From NCBI RefSeq assembly GCF_002093625.1, contig NZ_MRWD01000003.1, positions 62,001 through 126,000 of the forward strand: a stretch of DNA of 64,000 nt. Reading direction: 5' to 3'. The notes below the pieces were generated by a model that was not told the DNA's origin, did no database searches, and saw only the letters and a list, made by a program, of their open reading frames with translations. Positions 35,927 to 45,269 of the stretch are shown here, in pieces. This DNA is from Rouxiella silvae. Its GTDB lineage: Bacteria; Pseudomonadota; Gammaproteobacteria; Enterobacterales; Enterobacteriaceae. Position 1 is the first letter of the stretch, and every line of letters starts with the position of its first letter. The position numbers and the translations under genes are program-made.

Positions 35927-37279
35927 TTATTTGGCCGCGACGCTGGCGTTAGACTCACGCACTTTGTTTTTGTTAGCGTAACGGTTGGTTTTAAACGGAA
36001 TATCCAAACGCTGGCGCAGGGTTTGCACTTCGCTCGTGGGATGCCAGTAACCGCGCTCAGCGAGGATCGGCAGAACCAGGCGCGTCACGTCGTCCAGCGC
36101 TTCGGTCAACACCGGGCCGCTGATAATAAATCCGCTGGCACCGCCCGCTTCAACCCAGCGAATAAAGGTGTCGGCAACCTGCTCAGGCGTGCCAAAGAAC
36201 TCGCCTTTCGGCAACGTGGTCTGGAAAGCAATATCGCGCAGCGACAGATTTTCTTCTTTTGCACGACGTTTAATTTGGTCAGTGGTGGAACGGAAAGTGT
36301 TTTGCCCCAAATCGCCGACGTCAGGGAAAGGTCCGTCGAGTGGATACTGCGAGAAGTCGTGATGGTCAAAGAAGCGACCCAGATAGGCCAGCGCGTCCTC
36401 CACCGACAGCAGCGAAAGCAAGTGCTGATATTTGGCCTCGGCCTCTTCTTCGGTTCGACCAACAATGGGGCTGATCCCCGGGAAAATACCCACCGGATGA
36501 CGGTTGTTTTTCGCCACTTCTTTCTGCAGCTTGGTGGCGTATGCCTGTGCCTCTTCCAGCGTGCGCGCATTGGTAAATACCGCGTCGGCCGACTTGCCTG
36601 CTAAACCAATACCGGTATCAGACGCGCCCGCTTGGAAGATAACCGGCTGTCCCTGTGGAGAACGTTGAATATTCAACGGACCTTCAACTGAGAAAAAACG
36701 TCCTTCATGATTAAGCTTGTGCAGTTTTGACGCATCAAAAAATACGCCGCTTTCACGGTCACGCGTAAAGGCATCGTCTTCCCACGAGTCCCAGAGTCCC
36801 TGCACTACGTTGATATACTCTTCAGCAATCTGATAACGCAATGAGTGCTCGGGATGGTCCTTGCCAAAGTTTTTGGCCGACCCAGCCAGAGGAGACGTCA
36901 CCACGTTCCAACCCGCTCGGCCCTGACTGATGTTATCGACCGACGCCAACTGGCGCGCAACGGTGAACGGATCGCTATAAGAGGTAGAAATTGTGCCCGC
37001 CAGGCCAATGCGCTGAGTGGCTGATGCCAGCGCAGAAAGCAGTGCGATCGGCTCAAAACGATTCAGGAAATGCGGCAATGATTTTTCATTAATATGCAGG
37101 CCATCGGCGACGAACAGAAAGTCGAAGTTTGCCGCTTCGGCGCGCAGGGCCAAATCGCGGAAATAGGGGAAATTAACGCTGGCATCTGCGGGTGCTTTTT
37201 CATGACGCCAGGAGTTCATATGTCCACCTGCACCGTGGAGCATAAGGCCTAATTTAATACTTTTCTTGGAAAGACTCAT
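35927..37279 (-). CDS. LLM-class flavin-dependent monooxygenase (NtaA/SnaA/YxeK family)
   Basis: A 450-residue luciferase-like monooxygenase that uses FMNH2 and O2, normally with reductant from a separate flavin reductase. Family marks are [44 protein letters not shown] (positions ~98-118), [11 protein letters not shown] and QAGASDTGI. It resembles NtaA, DszA and Bacillus YxeK. The ATG at 37279 has AGGA 8 bases upstream. It heads a peptide-type ABC operon and is divergent from a polar-amino-acid importer with an acetyltransferase. The Bacillus yxe genes for S-(2-succino)cysteine breakdown have the same combination. Confidence 0.88.
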   Translation of the reverse strand: MSLSKKSIKLGLMLHGAGGHMNSWRHEKAPADASVNFPYFRDLALRAEAANFDFLFVADGLHINEKSLPHFLNRFEPIALLSALASATQRIGLAGTISTSYSDPFTVARQLASVDNISQGRAGWNVVTSPLAGSAKNFGKDHPEHSLRYQIAEEYINVVQGLWDSWEDDAFTRDRESGVFFDASKLHKLNHEGRFFSVEGPLNIQRSPQGQPVIFQAGASDTGIGLAGKSADAVFTNARTLEEAQAYATKLQKEVAKNNRHPVGIFPGISPIVGRTEEEAEAKYQHLLSLLSVEDALAYLGRFFDHHDFSQYPLDGPFPDVGDLGQNTFRSTTDQIKRRAKEENLSLRDIAFQTTLPKGEFFGTPEQVADTFIRWVEAGGASGFIISGPVLTEALDDVTRLVLPILAERGYWHPTSEVQTLRQRLDIPFKTNRYANKNKVRESNASVAAK

Positions 37280-37527
37280 TGTAAGCATCCTTATTACAGA
37301 TAGGTTTTAATTGATATTTCCATAAAACCTACAGAGTGCTAAATACAAAAACCTTCCATCCTATGCCAGTAATTAGATAACCTCCCACTTAGGGCCGTAG
37401 AACAGTTTTAACCCATTTTCAATTAATCAATTTGGATAGATAATTTTGTTGTTTTACTTCAACTCGGCGCTCGGGAATAGTGAATTCAACAGCCCAACGA
37501 ATTAAAATTACAGGATAAATAATAACA

Positions 37528-38454
37528 ATGATGCACAGCGCAAAATTAACGGCCATTGCCGCGTTACTGAGTATTTCATCGCTGGCAAACGCCGCGAGTT
37601 CCGGTATCGATTTAGTGGCCAACGAAACGCCAATCAACACACCGGCAAGTCCCGAAGCCGTGGCAAAAATTCCAGCCAATTTCAAATTCGTTAATCCTGG
37701 TTATTTAACCGTCGCTGTAGCGGTATTGGGCAGCGCGCCGCCGTTTGGCCTGTTTGCCCGCGACAACAAAACCGTCATCGGCAGTGAGTCAGATATTGCC
37801 CGCCTGGTGGCCGACGGCCTCGGTTTAAAACTTAAACTGGTTCCGGCTTCGTGGGAAGACTGGCCACTGGGTGTGACCTCAGGCAAATACGACGCCGCGA
37901 CCTACAACATTACGGTGACCAAGGATCGTAAAACCAAATTCGACTTCGCCACCTATCGTCAGGACACGCTGGGCTTTTATGTGAAATCTACCAGCAGCAT
38001 TACCTCCATTAAATCGGCACCCGATATTGCGGGGAAACGCATCATTGTAGGCTCGGGCACTAATCAGGAAGCCGTACTTTTAGCCTGGGACAAAGAGAAT
38101 CAGGCCAACGGTCTGAAAGCTTTTACGCCAATTTATGTGACTGATGACGCAGCCTCAACGTTGGCGCTACAGTCAGGACGCGCTGACGCCACCTTCGGAC
38201 CTAACGTCTCGGCGGCCTATAAAGCTAAGCTGACTGGCACCACCAAGTTGGTCGGCATCGTTCCGGGCGGCTGGCCAAAAACCGCCAACATCGCCGTGAC
38301 ATTGAAAAAGGGTAATGGACTGGTCGATGCGGTTCAGGCTTCGCTTAACAGCGCAATCGCCAACGGCAGCTATCTGAAAGTGTTGGACCGCTGGGGCGAG
38401 AGCGTCGAGAAGATTGACCATTCAGAGATTAACCCGCCGGGCCTCGGCGACTGA
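37528..38454 (+). CDS. Polar amino-acid ABC transporter solute-binding protein
   Basis: A 308-residue periplasmic protein of SBP family 3 with a signal peptide ending at SLANAAS. The ligand-domain segments FGLFARDNKTVIGSESDIARL, GKYDAATYNITVTKDRKTKFDF (given as positions ~72-92 and ~118-139) and ALQSGRADATFGPN are visible. It opens the operon SBP-acetyltransferase-permease-ATPase. YxeM-like by context; the ligand may be a modified cysteine, which is an inference. Confidence 0.87.
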   Translation: MMHSAKLTAIAALLSISSLANAASSGIDLVANETPINTPASPEAVAKIPANFKFVNPGYLTVAVAVLGSAPPFGLFARDNKTVIGSESDIARLVADGLGLKLKLVPASWEDWPLGVTSGKYDAATYNITVTKDRKTKFDFATYRQDTLGFYVKSTSSITSIKSAPDIAGKRIIVGSGTNQEAVLLAWDKENQANGLKAFTPIYVTDDAASTLALQSGRADATFGPNVSAAYKAKLTGTTKLVGIVPGGWPKTANIAVTLKKGNGLVDAVQASLNSAIANGSYLKVLDRWGESVEKIDHSEINPPGLGD

Positions 38455-38470
38455 TTGCAGGAAAGAACCT

Positions 38471-39022
38471 ATGAGCCAGGATAAATTCATACACACGCAG
38501 CCTGAGGACCCGCTTATTGTGCCGGTCATTGAAGGTCTGTTTGGCGAATACCGCGCCCGCTACGGCAACATTTTTGGTAATCGCAAAGAGGCGGACGCGA
38601 TAGGAGCCTACGGTCCACCGGACGGCGTGTTTATTGTCCTGCTTCGCGAGGGGCGCCCAATTGCCATGGGCGCTTATAAACGCTACGACGACAGCACGGC
38701 CGAGTTCAAACGCATCTGGACAGACTCTGCGCTGCGTCGTCAGGGATTGGCGCAGAAAGTGGTGCTGGAACTTGAGCGCTTGGCACAGGCGCAGGGCTAT
38801 ACGCGGGTATTTCTGACTACCGGATTCCGTCAACCAGAGGCCGTCAATCTTTATCTGTCGTTAGGGTATGAACCGCAGTTTGATACCACCGTCGATAGAG
38901 AAACGCTGCTTCAACCTCCTTACAACGGCAGTTTGCCGTTTATTAAACCTCTGATCCCGGCGGTTGCCGCCGTTGTTGCAAGCGTCAGCAGTGAAAATCT
39001 GACGGAGAAAGCCTATGACTGA
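38471..39022 (+). CDS. GNAT N-acetyltransferase (YxeL-like by context)
   Basis: A 183-residue acetyltransferase. The acetyl-CoA loop is RRQGLAQKV near residue 97, followed by RVFLTTGFRQPEAVNLYLSLGYE, the beta5-alpha4 part of the GNAT fold. The ATG at 38471 follows AGGAAAG; a frame extension into the SBP gene is rejected. The stop overlaps the permease start (ATGACTGA). An acetyltransferase inside an amino-acid ABC operon beside an LLM monooxygenase matches Bacillus yxe/ytm systems, in which the imported S-substituted cysteine is N-acetylated first. Confidence 0.83.
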   Translation: MSQDKFIHTQPEDPLIVPVIEGLFGEYRARYGNIFGNRKEADAIGAYGPPDGVFIVLLREGRPIAMGAYKRYDDSTAEFKRIWTDSALRRQGLAQKVVLELERLAQAQGYTRVFLTTGFRQPEAVNLYLSLGYEPQFDTTVDRETLLQPPYNGSLPFIKPLIPAVAAVVASVSSENLTEKAYD

Positions 39023-39929
39023 CCTAAGTAGTCGACCGACCCCTTCTGCCCCGCTAAAGGTCGTACCTGCCCGTTATCCGCTGCGCCTGTTGGGCGCAGT
39101 TTTCGCCATTTTTATCCTGTTGGGACTGGTGGAATCCATTGCCACTAACCCGCGTTGGGACTGGGGCGTGTTTCGTCAATACTTCTTTGAACCGGTGATC
39201 CTTTCCGGATTAGCCAGAACTTTGCTGCTTACCCTATTGGGGACCGTATTTGGTATCATTTTCGGCACCCTATTGGCGCTGGCCCGTTTATCAAAATCCT
39301 ATTTATTGAATTCACTGGCGTGGGGCTACATCTGGCTATTCCGCTCGCTTCCTCTGCTGCTGGTGTTAATAGTTCTTTATAACTTTTCTTACCTGTACGA
39401 CAACCTGTCAATTGGCATTCCGTTTACTCATATTGAGTTCTTTAAACACCCGACCGTTGACCTTCTCGACCAGTTTACCGTGGCCGTGCTCGGCCTTTCA
39501 CTGGTGCAGTCTGCCTACACCGCCGAAATTATTCGCGGTGGCATTGTCGGCGTAGAACAAGGGCAACACGAAGCCGCCGCCGCGCTGGGATTACCCGCGT
39601 ACCGTCGCACTTTCCGCATTATTTTGCCACAGGCGCTGCGGGCGATTATTCCCACTGGATTTAATGAGGTGATCGGTCTCACGAAGGGCACGGCGATTGT
39701 TTACGTCATCTCGATGCCAGAACTGTTTTATACCGTACAAATCCTTTACAACCGCACTCAGCAGGTGATCCCACTGCTGATGGTGGCCACCGTTTGGTAT
39801 CTGGTCATCACCACCGTACTCTCTGTTTTTCAATATTATGTTGAGCGCTATTTCGCGCGTGGTACCACACGTCAGGTTGCCCTGACTCCTCTGCAACGCC
39901 TGCTGCAATGGCGCGTATCACGACCTTAA
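39015..39929 (+). CDS. Polar amino-acid ABC transporter permease (HisMQ type)
   Basis: A 304-residue permease with an N-terminal extension and five to six helices. The family motifs are FRSLPLLL, VQSAYTAEIIRGGI and the EAA loop GQHEAAAALGLPAYRRTFRI (positions ~178-197). As a single permease gene it probably forms a homodimer. It is 8 bases overlapped with the acetyltransferase gene. Confidence 0.88.
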   Translation: MTDLSSRPTPSAPLKVVPARYPLRLLGAVFAIFILLGLVESIATNPRWDWGVFRQYFFEPVILSGLARTLLLTLLGTVFGIIFGTLLALARLSKSYLLNSLAWGYIWLFRSLPLLLVLIVLYNFSYLYDNLSIGIPFTHIEFFKHPTVDLLDQFTVAVLGLSLVQSAYTAEIIRGGIVGVEQGQHEAAAALGLPAYRRTFRIILPQALRAIIPTGFNEVIGLTKGTAIVYVISMPELFYTVQILYNRTQQVIPLLMVATVWYLVITTVLSVFQYYVERYFARGTTRQVALTPLQRLLQWRVSRP

Positions 39930-39944
39930 ACAGGAGCAAGAATT

Positions 39945-40790
39945 ATGTCAGAAGCTTTTGATCTCTTTGTTAATCGTCCGGCTCCCGTTGCGCCACAGCC
40001 TGTTAATTCTCTTGGCCGCCGGGCGCAAAATGCCGGACGCATTGAAATAAGCAATCTCAGTAAATCTTACGGCATTTTCAAGGCGCTAAATGATGTCAGC
40101 CTGACTATCGAACCCGGCACCGTGACGGTAATTTTAGGGCCCTCGGGTTCCGGTAAATCCACCCTTTTGCGCACCATCAATCATCTTGAACGCGTTGACG
40201 AAGGCTTTATTCAAATTGACGGCGAATACGTAGGCTATCGTCGTAAGGGCCATAAACTTTACGAACTTAAAGAAAAGGCCATTCTGAAACAGCGTATTAA
40301 CTGCGGTTATGTTTTCCAAAACTTTAACCTGTTTCCGCACATGACCGTGCTGGACAACATAATTGAAGCCCCTATTGTTCACGGGCTACTTAACCGCAAA
40401 CAGGCCATCGAACGCGCCTATGAGCTGCTTGATACCGTAGGTTTGCGCGAGAAAGCCAATGCCTGGCCGCGCCACCTCTCCGGCGGACAGCAGCAGCGTA
40501 TTGCCATCGCCCGCGCGCTGGCACTTAATCCAAAAGTAATGCTATTTGACGAGCCGACCTCTGCACTTGACCCCGAACTGGTGGGTGAAGTGTTGGACGT
40601 GATTAAAAAGCTGGCAGAATCCGGCGTCACGCTGGTAGTGGTCACGCATGAAATTGGCTTTGCGCGACAGGTTGCCGACCGCGTGGTGTTTATGGTTGAA
40701 GGTGCTATCGTTGAAACCGGCAGCGCGGCTCAGGTGCTTGACAATCCTCGCCACCACCGCACACGTCGCTTTTTGGAAAAAGTGTTGTAA
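39945..40790 (+). CDS. Polar amino-acid ABC transporter ATPase
   Basis: A 281-residue GlnQ/HisP-type ATPase with an unusual ~30-residue N-terminal extension before ISNLSKSYG. Walker [11 protein letters not shown]-loop [12 protein letters not shown], signature [15 protein letters not shown], Walker [14 protein letters not shown] and [15 protein letters not shown] are all present. Last gene of its operon, followed by a terminator-like hairpin. Confidence 0.9.
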   Translation: MSEAFDLFVNRPAPVAPQPVNSLGRRAQNAGRIEISNLSKSYGIFKALNDVSLTIEPGTVTVILGPSGSGKSTLLRTINHLERVDEGFIQIDGEYVGYRRKGHKLYELKEKAILKQRINCGYVFQNFNLFPHMTVLDNIIEAPIVHGLLNRKQAIERAYELLDTVGLREKANAWPRHLSGGQQQRIAIARALALNPKVMLFDEPTSALDPELVGEVLDVIKKLAESGVTLVVVTHEIGFARQVADRVVFMVEGAIVETGSAAQVLDNPRHHRTRRFLEKVL

Positions 40791-40834
40791 CCGCACAATA
40801 CATTTTAGTCACGCGGCTGTTTATTAAAAATTAA

Positions 40835-40862
40835 AAGGGGCAGATGCTGATATCCGCCCCTT
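40835..40862 (+). terminator. Terminator of the amino-acid ABC operon
   Basis: Arms AAGGGGCAGAT/ATCCGCCCCTT with one mismatch, followed by TTAATT, 45 bases past the ATPase stop. Confidence 0.65.
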
Positions 40863-41053
40863 AATTCATTTACCTGAGTAATGCCTTACTTAATTTACCG
40901 CCAATGAATTACCTTTCGGTAAAAATATACCAGGCTTAATATCTGAAGATAAAGAAAAAACAACGTAATTAAAAATAAATAAAAATAATTTGCAAAGACA
41001 TACTGTGTATCTGTAGGAATAAAAACATACGGCAGATGGTCTCAAGTCAAACA

Positions 41054-41074
41054 GCGGCTTCGGTTGATAGCCGC
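41054..41074 (-). terminator. Possible lsrG terminator
   Basis: GCGGCT/AGCCGC stem with a 9-base loop just downstream of lsrG on the minus strand, followed by TGTTTGA. The U-tract is weak. Confidence 0.4.
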
Positions 41075-41094
41075 CCTTCTCTTTCCTGTACTCC

Positions 41095-41388
41095 CTATTC
41101 CGGAAACACGCCCTTGAAGCTGGTTTTTTTCCTCGGCTCGGTCATTAACGCCTCGAGGGCTTCAACGCAGGCCAGATAATGGGGCGTTTGTTTGTGGGCG
41201 TTGACTGCCTCGAGATCGCGATAGGCCTCATAAATATAGAAGCGCGTGGCGATCTCACTGTCTTGTAAAACGTCGAAACGCAAATTTCCCGGCTCCCCCA
41301 GCGCACCAAGATGGTTAAGCTTAAATACCCGCAAAAACTCATCCACGCTGTCGGCCTTAACGTTGATTTCAACCATCGTGACTTCCAT
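41095..41388 (-). CDS. lsrG: Autoinducer-2 processing isomerase LsrG
   Basis: LsrG converts phosphorylated AI-2 (phospho-DPD) to an isomer during signal degradation. The 97-residue ABM-fold product aligns with E. coli LsrG from the first residue ([10 protein letters not shown] against MHVTLVEINV) and shares [19 protein letters not shown] (positions ~25-43), [15 protein letters not shown] and [13 protein letters not shown] lies 5 bases before the ATG. In E. coli lsrG is the last gene of lsrACDBFG; here it stands alone, divergent from lsrK. Confidence 0.93.
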   Translation of the reverse strand: MEVTMVEINVKADSVDEFLRVFKLNHLGALGEPGNLRFDVLQDSEIATRFYIYEAYRDLEAVNAHKQTPHYLACVEALEALMTEPRKKTSFKGVFPE

Positions 41389-41594
41389 TTTTACTCCTGA
41401 TTTATTTATCTGCTTATCGGCACCTTACGAGTTTAGCCAATACACTTCCTGCTAAGAGGTGTTGTTAAAGGAAATGCAAGATACATCACAATTACCAAAC
41501 TTAGCCGCTTAGATATTTGTTATCACAGCGAAATAGCGCCCACTATTGATCTATCACCTTTGCCGTCGAATATTAAGATAAAGAGAAAGAGAAG

Positions 41595-43193
41595 ATGACT
41601 ATGCGTTCCCCCACAGCCTCATCCACTACTGCGTCTTATCTTATGGCTCTTGATGCCGGAACCGGCAGCATTCGCGCCGTCATTTTCTCTTTGGAAGGGC
41701 AGCAAATCGCCGTAGGTCAGGCCGAATGGCAGCACAACCCAGTTTCAGACGTGCCGGGTTCAATGGAGTTTGACCTGCATAAAAACTGGCAACTGACCTG
41801 CCAATGTATTCGTCAGGCGCTGGCGCTAGCTCAGCTTCCCGCTTCGTCCATTGCCGCCGTGGCGGCCTGCTCAATGCGTGAAGGCATCGTGCTTTATGAT
41901 AAAAGCGGAGAACCAATTTGGGCCTGCGCCAACGTTGACTCTCGCGCCAGCCGTGAAGTGAGTGAACTAAAAGAGATCCATCAGGGAGAGTTCGAACGCG
42001 AAGCGTATCTGCATTCTGGGCAAACGCTGGCGCTGGGTGCCATGCCGCGCCTGCTGTGGTTAGCACATCATCGCCCGGAGATTTATCGCCAGGCGGCCAC
42101 GTTGACCATGATAAGTGACTGGCTGGCCTACAGGCTAACCGGTGAACTGGCGGTTGACCCATCGAATGCGGGCACTACCGGCATGCTGAGTCTCGAAACG
42201 CGTCGCTGGCACCCTGAACTGCTTGAACTCGCGGGGCTTCGTGCGGATATTTTGTCGCCGGTACTTGAAACCGGCACTCGGCTTGGCAGTATCAGCGCAC
42301 GCAGTGCTGAAGAGTGTGGACTGAAAGCCGGAACGCCGGTGGGCATGGGCGGTGGCGACGTGCAGCTTGGGTCACTCGGGTTAGGGCTAGTTCACCCGGG
42401 GCAAACGGCGGTGTTGGGCGGCACTTTCTGGCAGCAGGTGGTAAATTTGCCCCGTCCGATCACTGACCCCGAGATGAATATTCGCATTAACCCGCACGTG
42501 ATCCCCGGCATGGCACAGGCAGAATGTATTAGTTTCTTCACCGGACTGACTATGCGCTGGTTCCGCGACGCCTTTTGTTCAGAGGAAAAATTGCTGGCCG
42601 AACGGCTGGGCGTTGACACTTACAGCCTGCTGGAAGATATGGCCGCGCGCGTGCCGGTCGGCTCATGGGGAGTGATGCCGATTTTTTCCGACGCTATGCA
42701 CTTTAAAAGCTGGTACCACGCCGCACCGTCGTTTATTAACCTGTCGATCGACCCATTGAAGTGCAATAAACAGACTTTGTTTCGGGCACTCGAGGAGAAT
42801 GCGGCCATCGTATCGGCCTGCAATTTGGAACTTATTGCGGGGTTTTCTGGGGTAAATGCGCCGTCGCTGGTGTTTGCGGGCGGCGGTTCCAAGGGGAAGC
42901 TGTGGAGTCAGATACTGAGCGATGTCACCGGCAAGCCGGTTAAGGTGCCCCAGGTTAAAGAGGCTACGGCGCTGGGATGTGCCATTGCGGCGGGAGTTGC
43001 CGCCGGATTGTATCAATCACTGGCTGAAACGGGTGAGGCACTTGTACGTTGGGAGCGGGAATATCAGCCCAATGTCGAAAATCATCAGCAATATATCAGC
43101 CAAAAAACCAACTGGCAGGCGGTTTACGCCGACCAGTTAACGCTGGTAGACAGTGGCTTGACTACCTCAATGTGGAAGGCTCCGGGTCTTTGA
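41595..43193 (+). CDS. lsrK: Autoinducer-2 kinase LsrK
   Basis: FGGY-family kinase that phosphorylates imported AI-2 (DPD) to hold it in the cell and generate the LsrR-binding form. The 532-residue product aligns with E. coli LsrK throughout: [103 protein letters not shown] (each a short segment of the match) and the identical C-terminal WKAPGL. The start lies behind a purine-rich stretch. No lsrR, lsrACDB or lsrF is present, so how its substrate enters and what the product controls is open. Confidence 0.95.
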   Translation: MTMRSPTASSTTASYLMALDAGTGSIRAVIFSLEGQQIAVGQAEWQHNPVSDVPGSMEFDLHKNWQLTCQCIRQALALAQLPASSIAAVAACSMREGIVLYDKSGEPIWACANVDSRASREVSELKEIHQGEFEREAYLHSGQTLALGAMPRLLWLAHHRPEIYRQAATLTMISDWLAYRLTGELAVDPSNAGTTGMLSLETRRWHPELLELAGLRADILSPVLETGTRLGSISARSAEECGLKAGTPVGMGGGDVQLGSLGLGLVHPGQTAVLGGTFWQQVVNLPRPITDPEMNIRINPHVIPGMAQAECISFFTGLTMRWFRDAFCSEEKLLAERLGVDTYSLLEDMAARVPVGSWGVMPIFSDAMHFKSWYHAAPSFINLSIDPLKCNKQTLFRALEENAAIVSACNLELIAGFSGVNAPSLVFAGGGSKGKLWSQILSDVTGKPVKVPQVKEATALGCAIAAGVAAGLYQSLAETGEALVRWEREYQPNVENHQQYISQKTNWQAVYADQLTLVDSGLTTSMWKAPGL

Positions 43194-43194
43194 A

Positions 43195-44124
43195 TTACCC
43201 TACGGCCAGCAACGGACGCACCTCTTCACGTACGCGGCTCTCTGCCACCAGCGACAGCAGAATTTTTTGTACCGCCTGCGCGGGTTGTGACAGCGGCAGA
43301 TGGTCTGAAATGCACAGTGAAAGCGGCGCCTGAATAGACGGACTGCTGATGCATGACATCCAGGCATTGGCTGGCCCCACAATTGCGCGGGCGGCAGATT
43401 CTGGCAAAATCGTGGCACCGAGGCCGCTGGCAATGGCCGCCGTTAAGGTTCCGGCAGATTCAATTTCACCAATCACTTTTGCTGAAAGCCTTCTCAAGGT
43501 CATGGCATCGTCCACCAGCTTGCGCAGCACGTCATGGGTGCGCGGCAGGAAGAGATTAAGCTTAGCTACGTCTGAAAGCTCAATGTACTTACCCGGATTG
43601 GGCACGCTGTTGGTGGCCACCAGATAAAGATCTTCTTTCATTAATGGCACAAACGACAGGCCCTGAATCGCCTTATTGCCGTAAAGCACGGCCATGTCCA
43701 TTCGCCCGTTGACCGTCTGATCGGTCAGTTCACTGCCAAAATTCTCGTTGAGGTATAGCAAGATACCCGGATGCTGTTCACGCACTGCCTGTAACAGCGG
43801 CAGTGCCAGCAGTGAGGCCGCTGTTCCTGGTGCCATGCCTACCGAAACCTGACCATTTAACGCCAAGCCTGCGCAGTTAACCGCACTGTGGGCCTGTTCA
43901 CACTGGCGTAATATCGTCTGCGCATGGGCATAAAGAATATTTCCCGCTTCAGTCGGCGTAACCCCGCGCTTGGTTCGAATCAAAAGCTGCTGCTTTAATT
44001 CACCCTCTAGCGTAGCCAACTGCTGACTCAGGGCCGGTTGAGCGATATGCAACACATCTGCAGCCTGCGTGAGACTGCCGATATCGACGATTTTCACGAA
44101 GTACTTTAAGCGTCTGAGATTCAT
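43195..44124 (-). CDS. LysR family regulator
   Basis: A 309-residue LysR protein starting MNLRRLKYFVKIVDIG, with helix-turn-helix segment QAADVLHIAQPALSQQLATLE (positions ~18-38) of the Nac/CynR-like form. The effector domain follows. The ATG at 44124 has GGAGA upstream and is chosen over one four codons earlier. It ends one base past the lsrK stop, convergent, and is not a LsrR-type (SorC) regulator. Targets unknown. Confidence 0.88.
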   Translation of the reverse strand: MNLRRLKYFVKIVDIGSLTQAADVLHIAQPALSQQLATLEGELKQQLLIRTKRGVTPTEAGNILYAHAQTILRQCEQAHSAVNCAGLALNGQVSVGMAPGTAASLLALPLLQAVREQHPGILLYLNENFGSELTDQTVNGRMDMAVLYGNKAIQGLSFVPLMKEDLYLVATNSVPNPGKYIELSDVAKLNLFLPRTHDVLRKLVDDAMTLRRLSAKVIGEIESAGTLTAAIASGLGATILPESAARAIVGPANAWMSCISSPSIQAPLSLCISDHLPLSQPAQAVQKILLSLVAESRVREEVRPLLAVG

Positions 44125-44483
44125 CTCTGTCTCCATCGAACCTGGTGGTGGTGTTAACCGAATGAAATAGGGTCGCCCCTAACTAAAGCAAAATGTCTTT
44201 ATCATAATTTCTGCGAATGAGTTATTCGTCGAAACCTGAGGTGTTACAAAGCAAGATCAAGGCCAATCAGGCAGTTAGGAAATAAACTCAGCCAAAAAAT
44301 CAGGCTAATCATCTATAAAATAAGAAAAAACGATTAGTAATTTGTGAGAAAAGGAATAGCGAGGAAAGAATTGTTAAGAAAACAGCCCAGGGCTGTGCAC
44401 CAACATAATGCAAACTTATGTTTCGGGACGAAGAAAAGCGGCCGCAGGCAGAAAGCCTCCGGCCACTGAGTCAAAGGTTAAAA
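44125..44483. other. Intergenic between LysR and SDR genes
   Basis: About 360 bases with no gene. It holds a perfect short palindrome ACAGCCC-A-GGGCTGT at 44382-44396 of unknown role and the terminator hairpin listed separately. Confidence 0.4.
44440..44464 (-). terminator. Terminator of the GntR-SDR operon
   Basis: Ten-base GC-rich arms GGCCGCAGGC/GCCTCCGGCC with one mismatch; on the minus strand followed by GCTTTTCTTC, 20 bases past the SDR stop. Confidence 0.7.
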
Positions 44484-45269
44484 TCAAATAGAAGGGATCA
44501 TGCCGCCGTCAACGCGAATAACCGATCCAGTCATATAAGAAGCCTGTCGGCTAGCGAGAAACGCCGCCACTGCGCCGTACTCTTCGGGTTCGCCATAGCG
44601 GCCCAGCGGGATCGTAGCTGCACTTTTGCGCGCCACGTCTTCGACTGAAATACCTTCACGCCCTGCCCGCGCTTCATCAAGCTGGCCTAAACGCTTGGTC
44701 GAAATGCGCCCCGGCAGAATAACGTTAACCGTGATGCCTTCACTGGCCACTTCGCCAGCCAAGGTTTTCGACCAGCCAACCAGTGCCATACGCAGGGTAT
44801 TCGACATGCCGAGATTAGCGATGGGGGTCACTACGCCGGAAGACGTGCTGGTGATAATCCGGCCCCAGCCCAGACTGCGCATATCAGGCAATACTTTGTC
44901 AGTTAACAGAATCAGCGAACTGACCATGGTGGCAAACTGCGTGGCCCAGGTTTCTGGCGCGACGCCGCTAGCCTTTGACGGAGGCGGCCCACCGGAATTA
45001 TTTACCAGAATCCCCACTGGGCCAAGATACTGATGAATACCTGCTAGCACCTGGTCAAATTTTTCGGGCTGCGTTAAATCCAATACAAAAGCCATGGCAC
45101 GACCGCCCTCGGCTTTGATGGTATCTACGGTTTCATTCAAAGCCGCTTCGGTGCGGCCACACACTGCCACCACCGCGCCTTCTGCGGCCAATGACAGCGC
45201 CATTGCTCGGCCCAGTCCACCGCCTGCGCCGCTTACCAGCGCAACGCGACCTCTTATTCCAAAATCCAT
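44484..45269 (-). CDS. SDR family oxidoreductase with non-canonical active site
   Basis: A 261-residue Rossmann protein with a good cofactor motif SGAGGGLG, NNSGG and C-terminal RVDGGMIPS, so it is an SDR by fold. Where classical members have YxxxK the aligned residues are in GMSNTLRMALVGWSK, giving Ser and Arg instead of Tyr and Lys. A related subgroup with SN-LR at this place exists in my memory of SDR sequences, but its chemistry is not known to me. The ATG at 45269 overlaps the GntR stop (TGATG), indicating translational coupling. It is divergent from the M20/enolase/M24 operon. Confidence 0.8.
   Translation of the reverse strand: MDFGIRGRVALVSGAGGGLGRAMALSLAAEGAVVAVCGRTEAALNETVDTIKAEGGRAMAFVLDLTQPEKFDQVLAGIHQYLGPVGILVNNSGGPPPSKASGVAPETWATQFATMVSSLILLTDKVLPDMRSLGWGRIITSTSSGVVTPIANLGMSNTLRMALVGWSKTLAGEVASEGITVNVILPGRISTKRLGQLDEARAGREGISVEDVARKSAATIPLGRYGEPEEYGAVAAFLASRQASYMTGSVIRVDGGMIPSI

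Larger units (their letters stand above)
40791..41094. other. Intergenic between convergent ABC and lsrG genes
   Basis: Contains two hairpins (40835-40862 and 41054-41074) and an AT-rich middle with no supported gene. Confidence 0.5.

Noticed and set aside
37419..37685. 88-residue minus-strand frame with hydrophobic segments
   Set aside because: It lies antisense over the signal peptide and N-terminus of the amino-acid binding-protein gene; hydrophobicity is a by-product of the opposite coding strand, and there is no ribosome-binding site.
44382..44396. Short perfect palindrome as a regulator site
   Set aside because: It is only 7 bases per arm, lies downstream of genes rather than in a promoter, and occurs once; could be chance.
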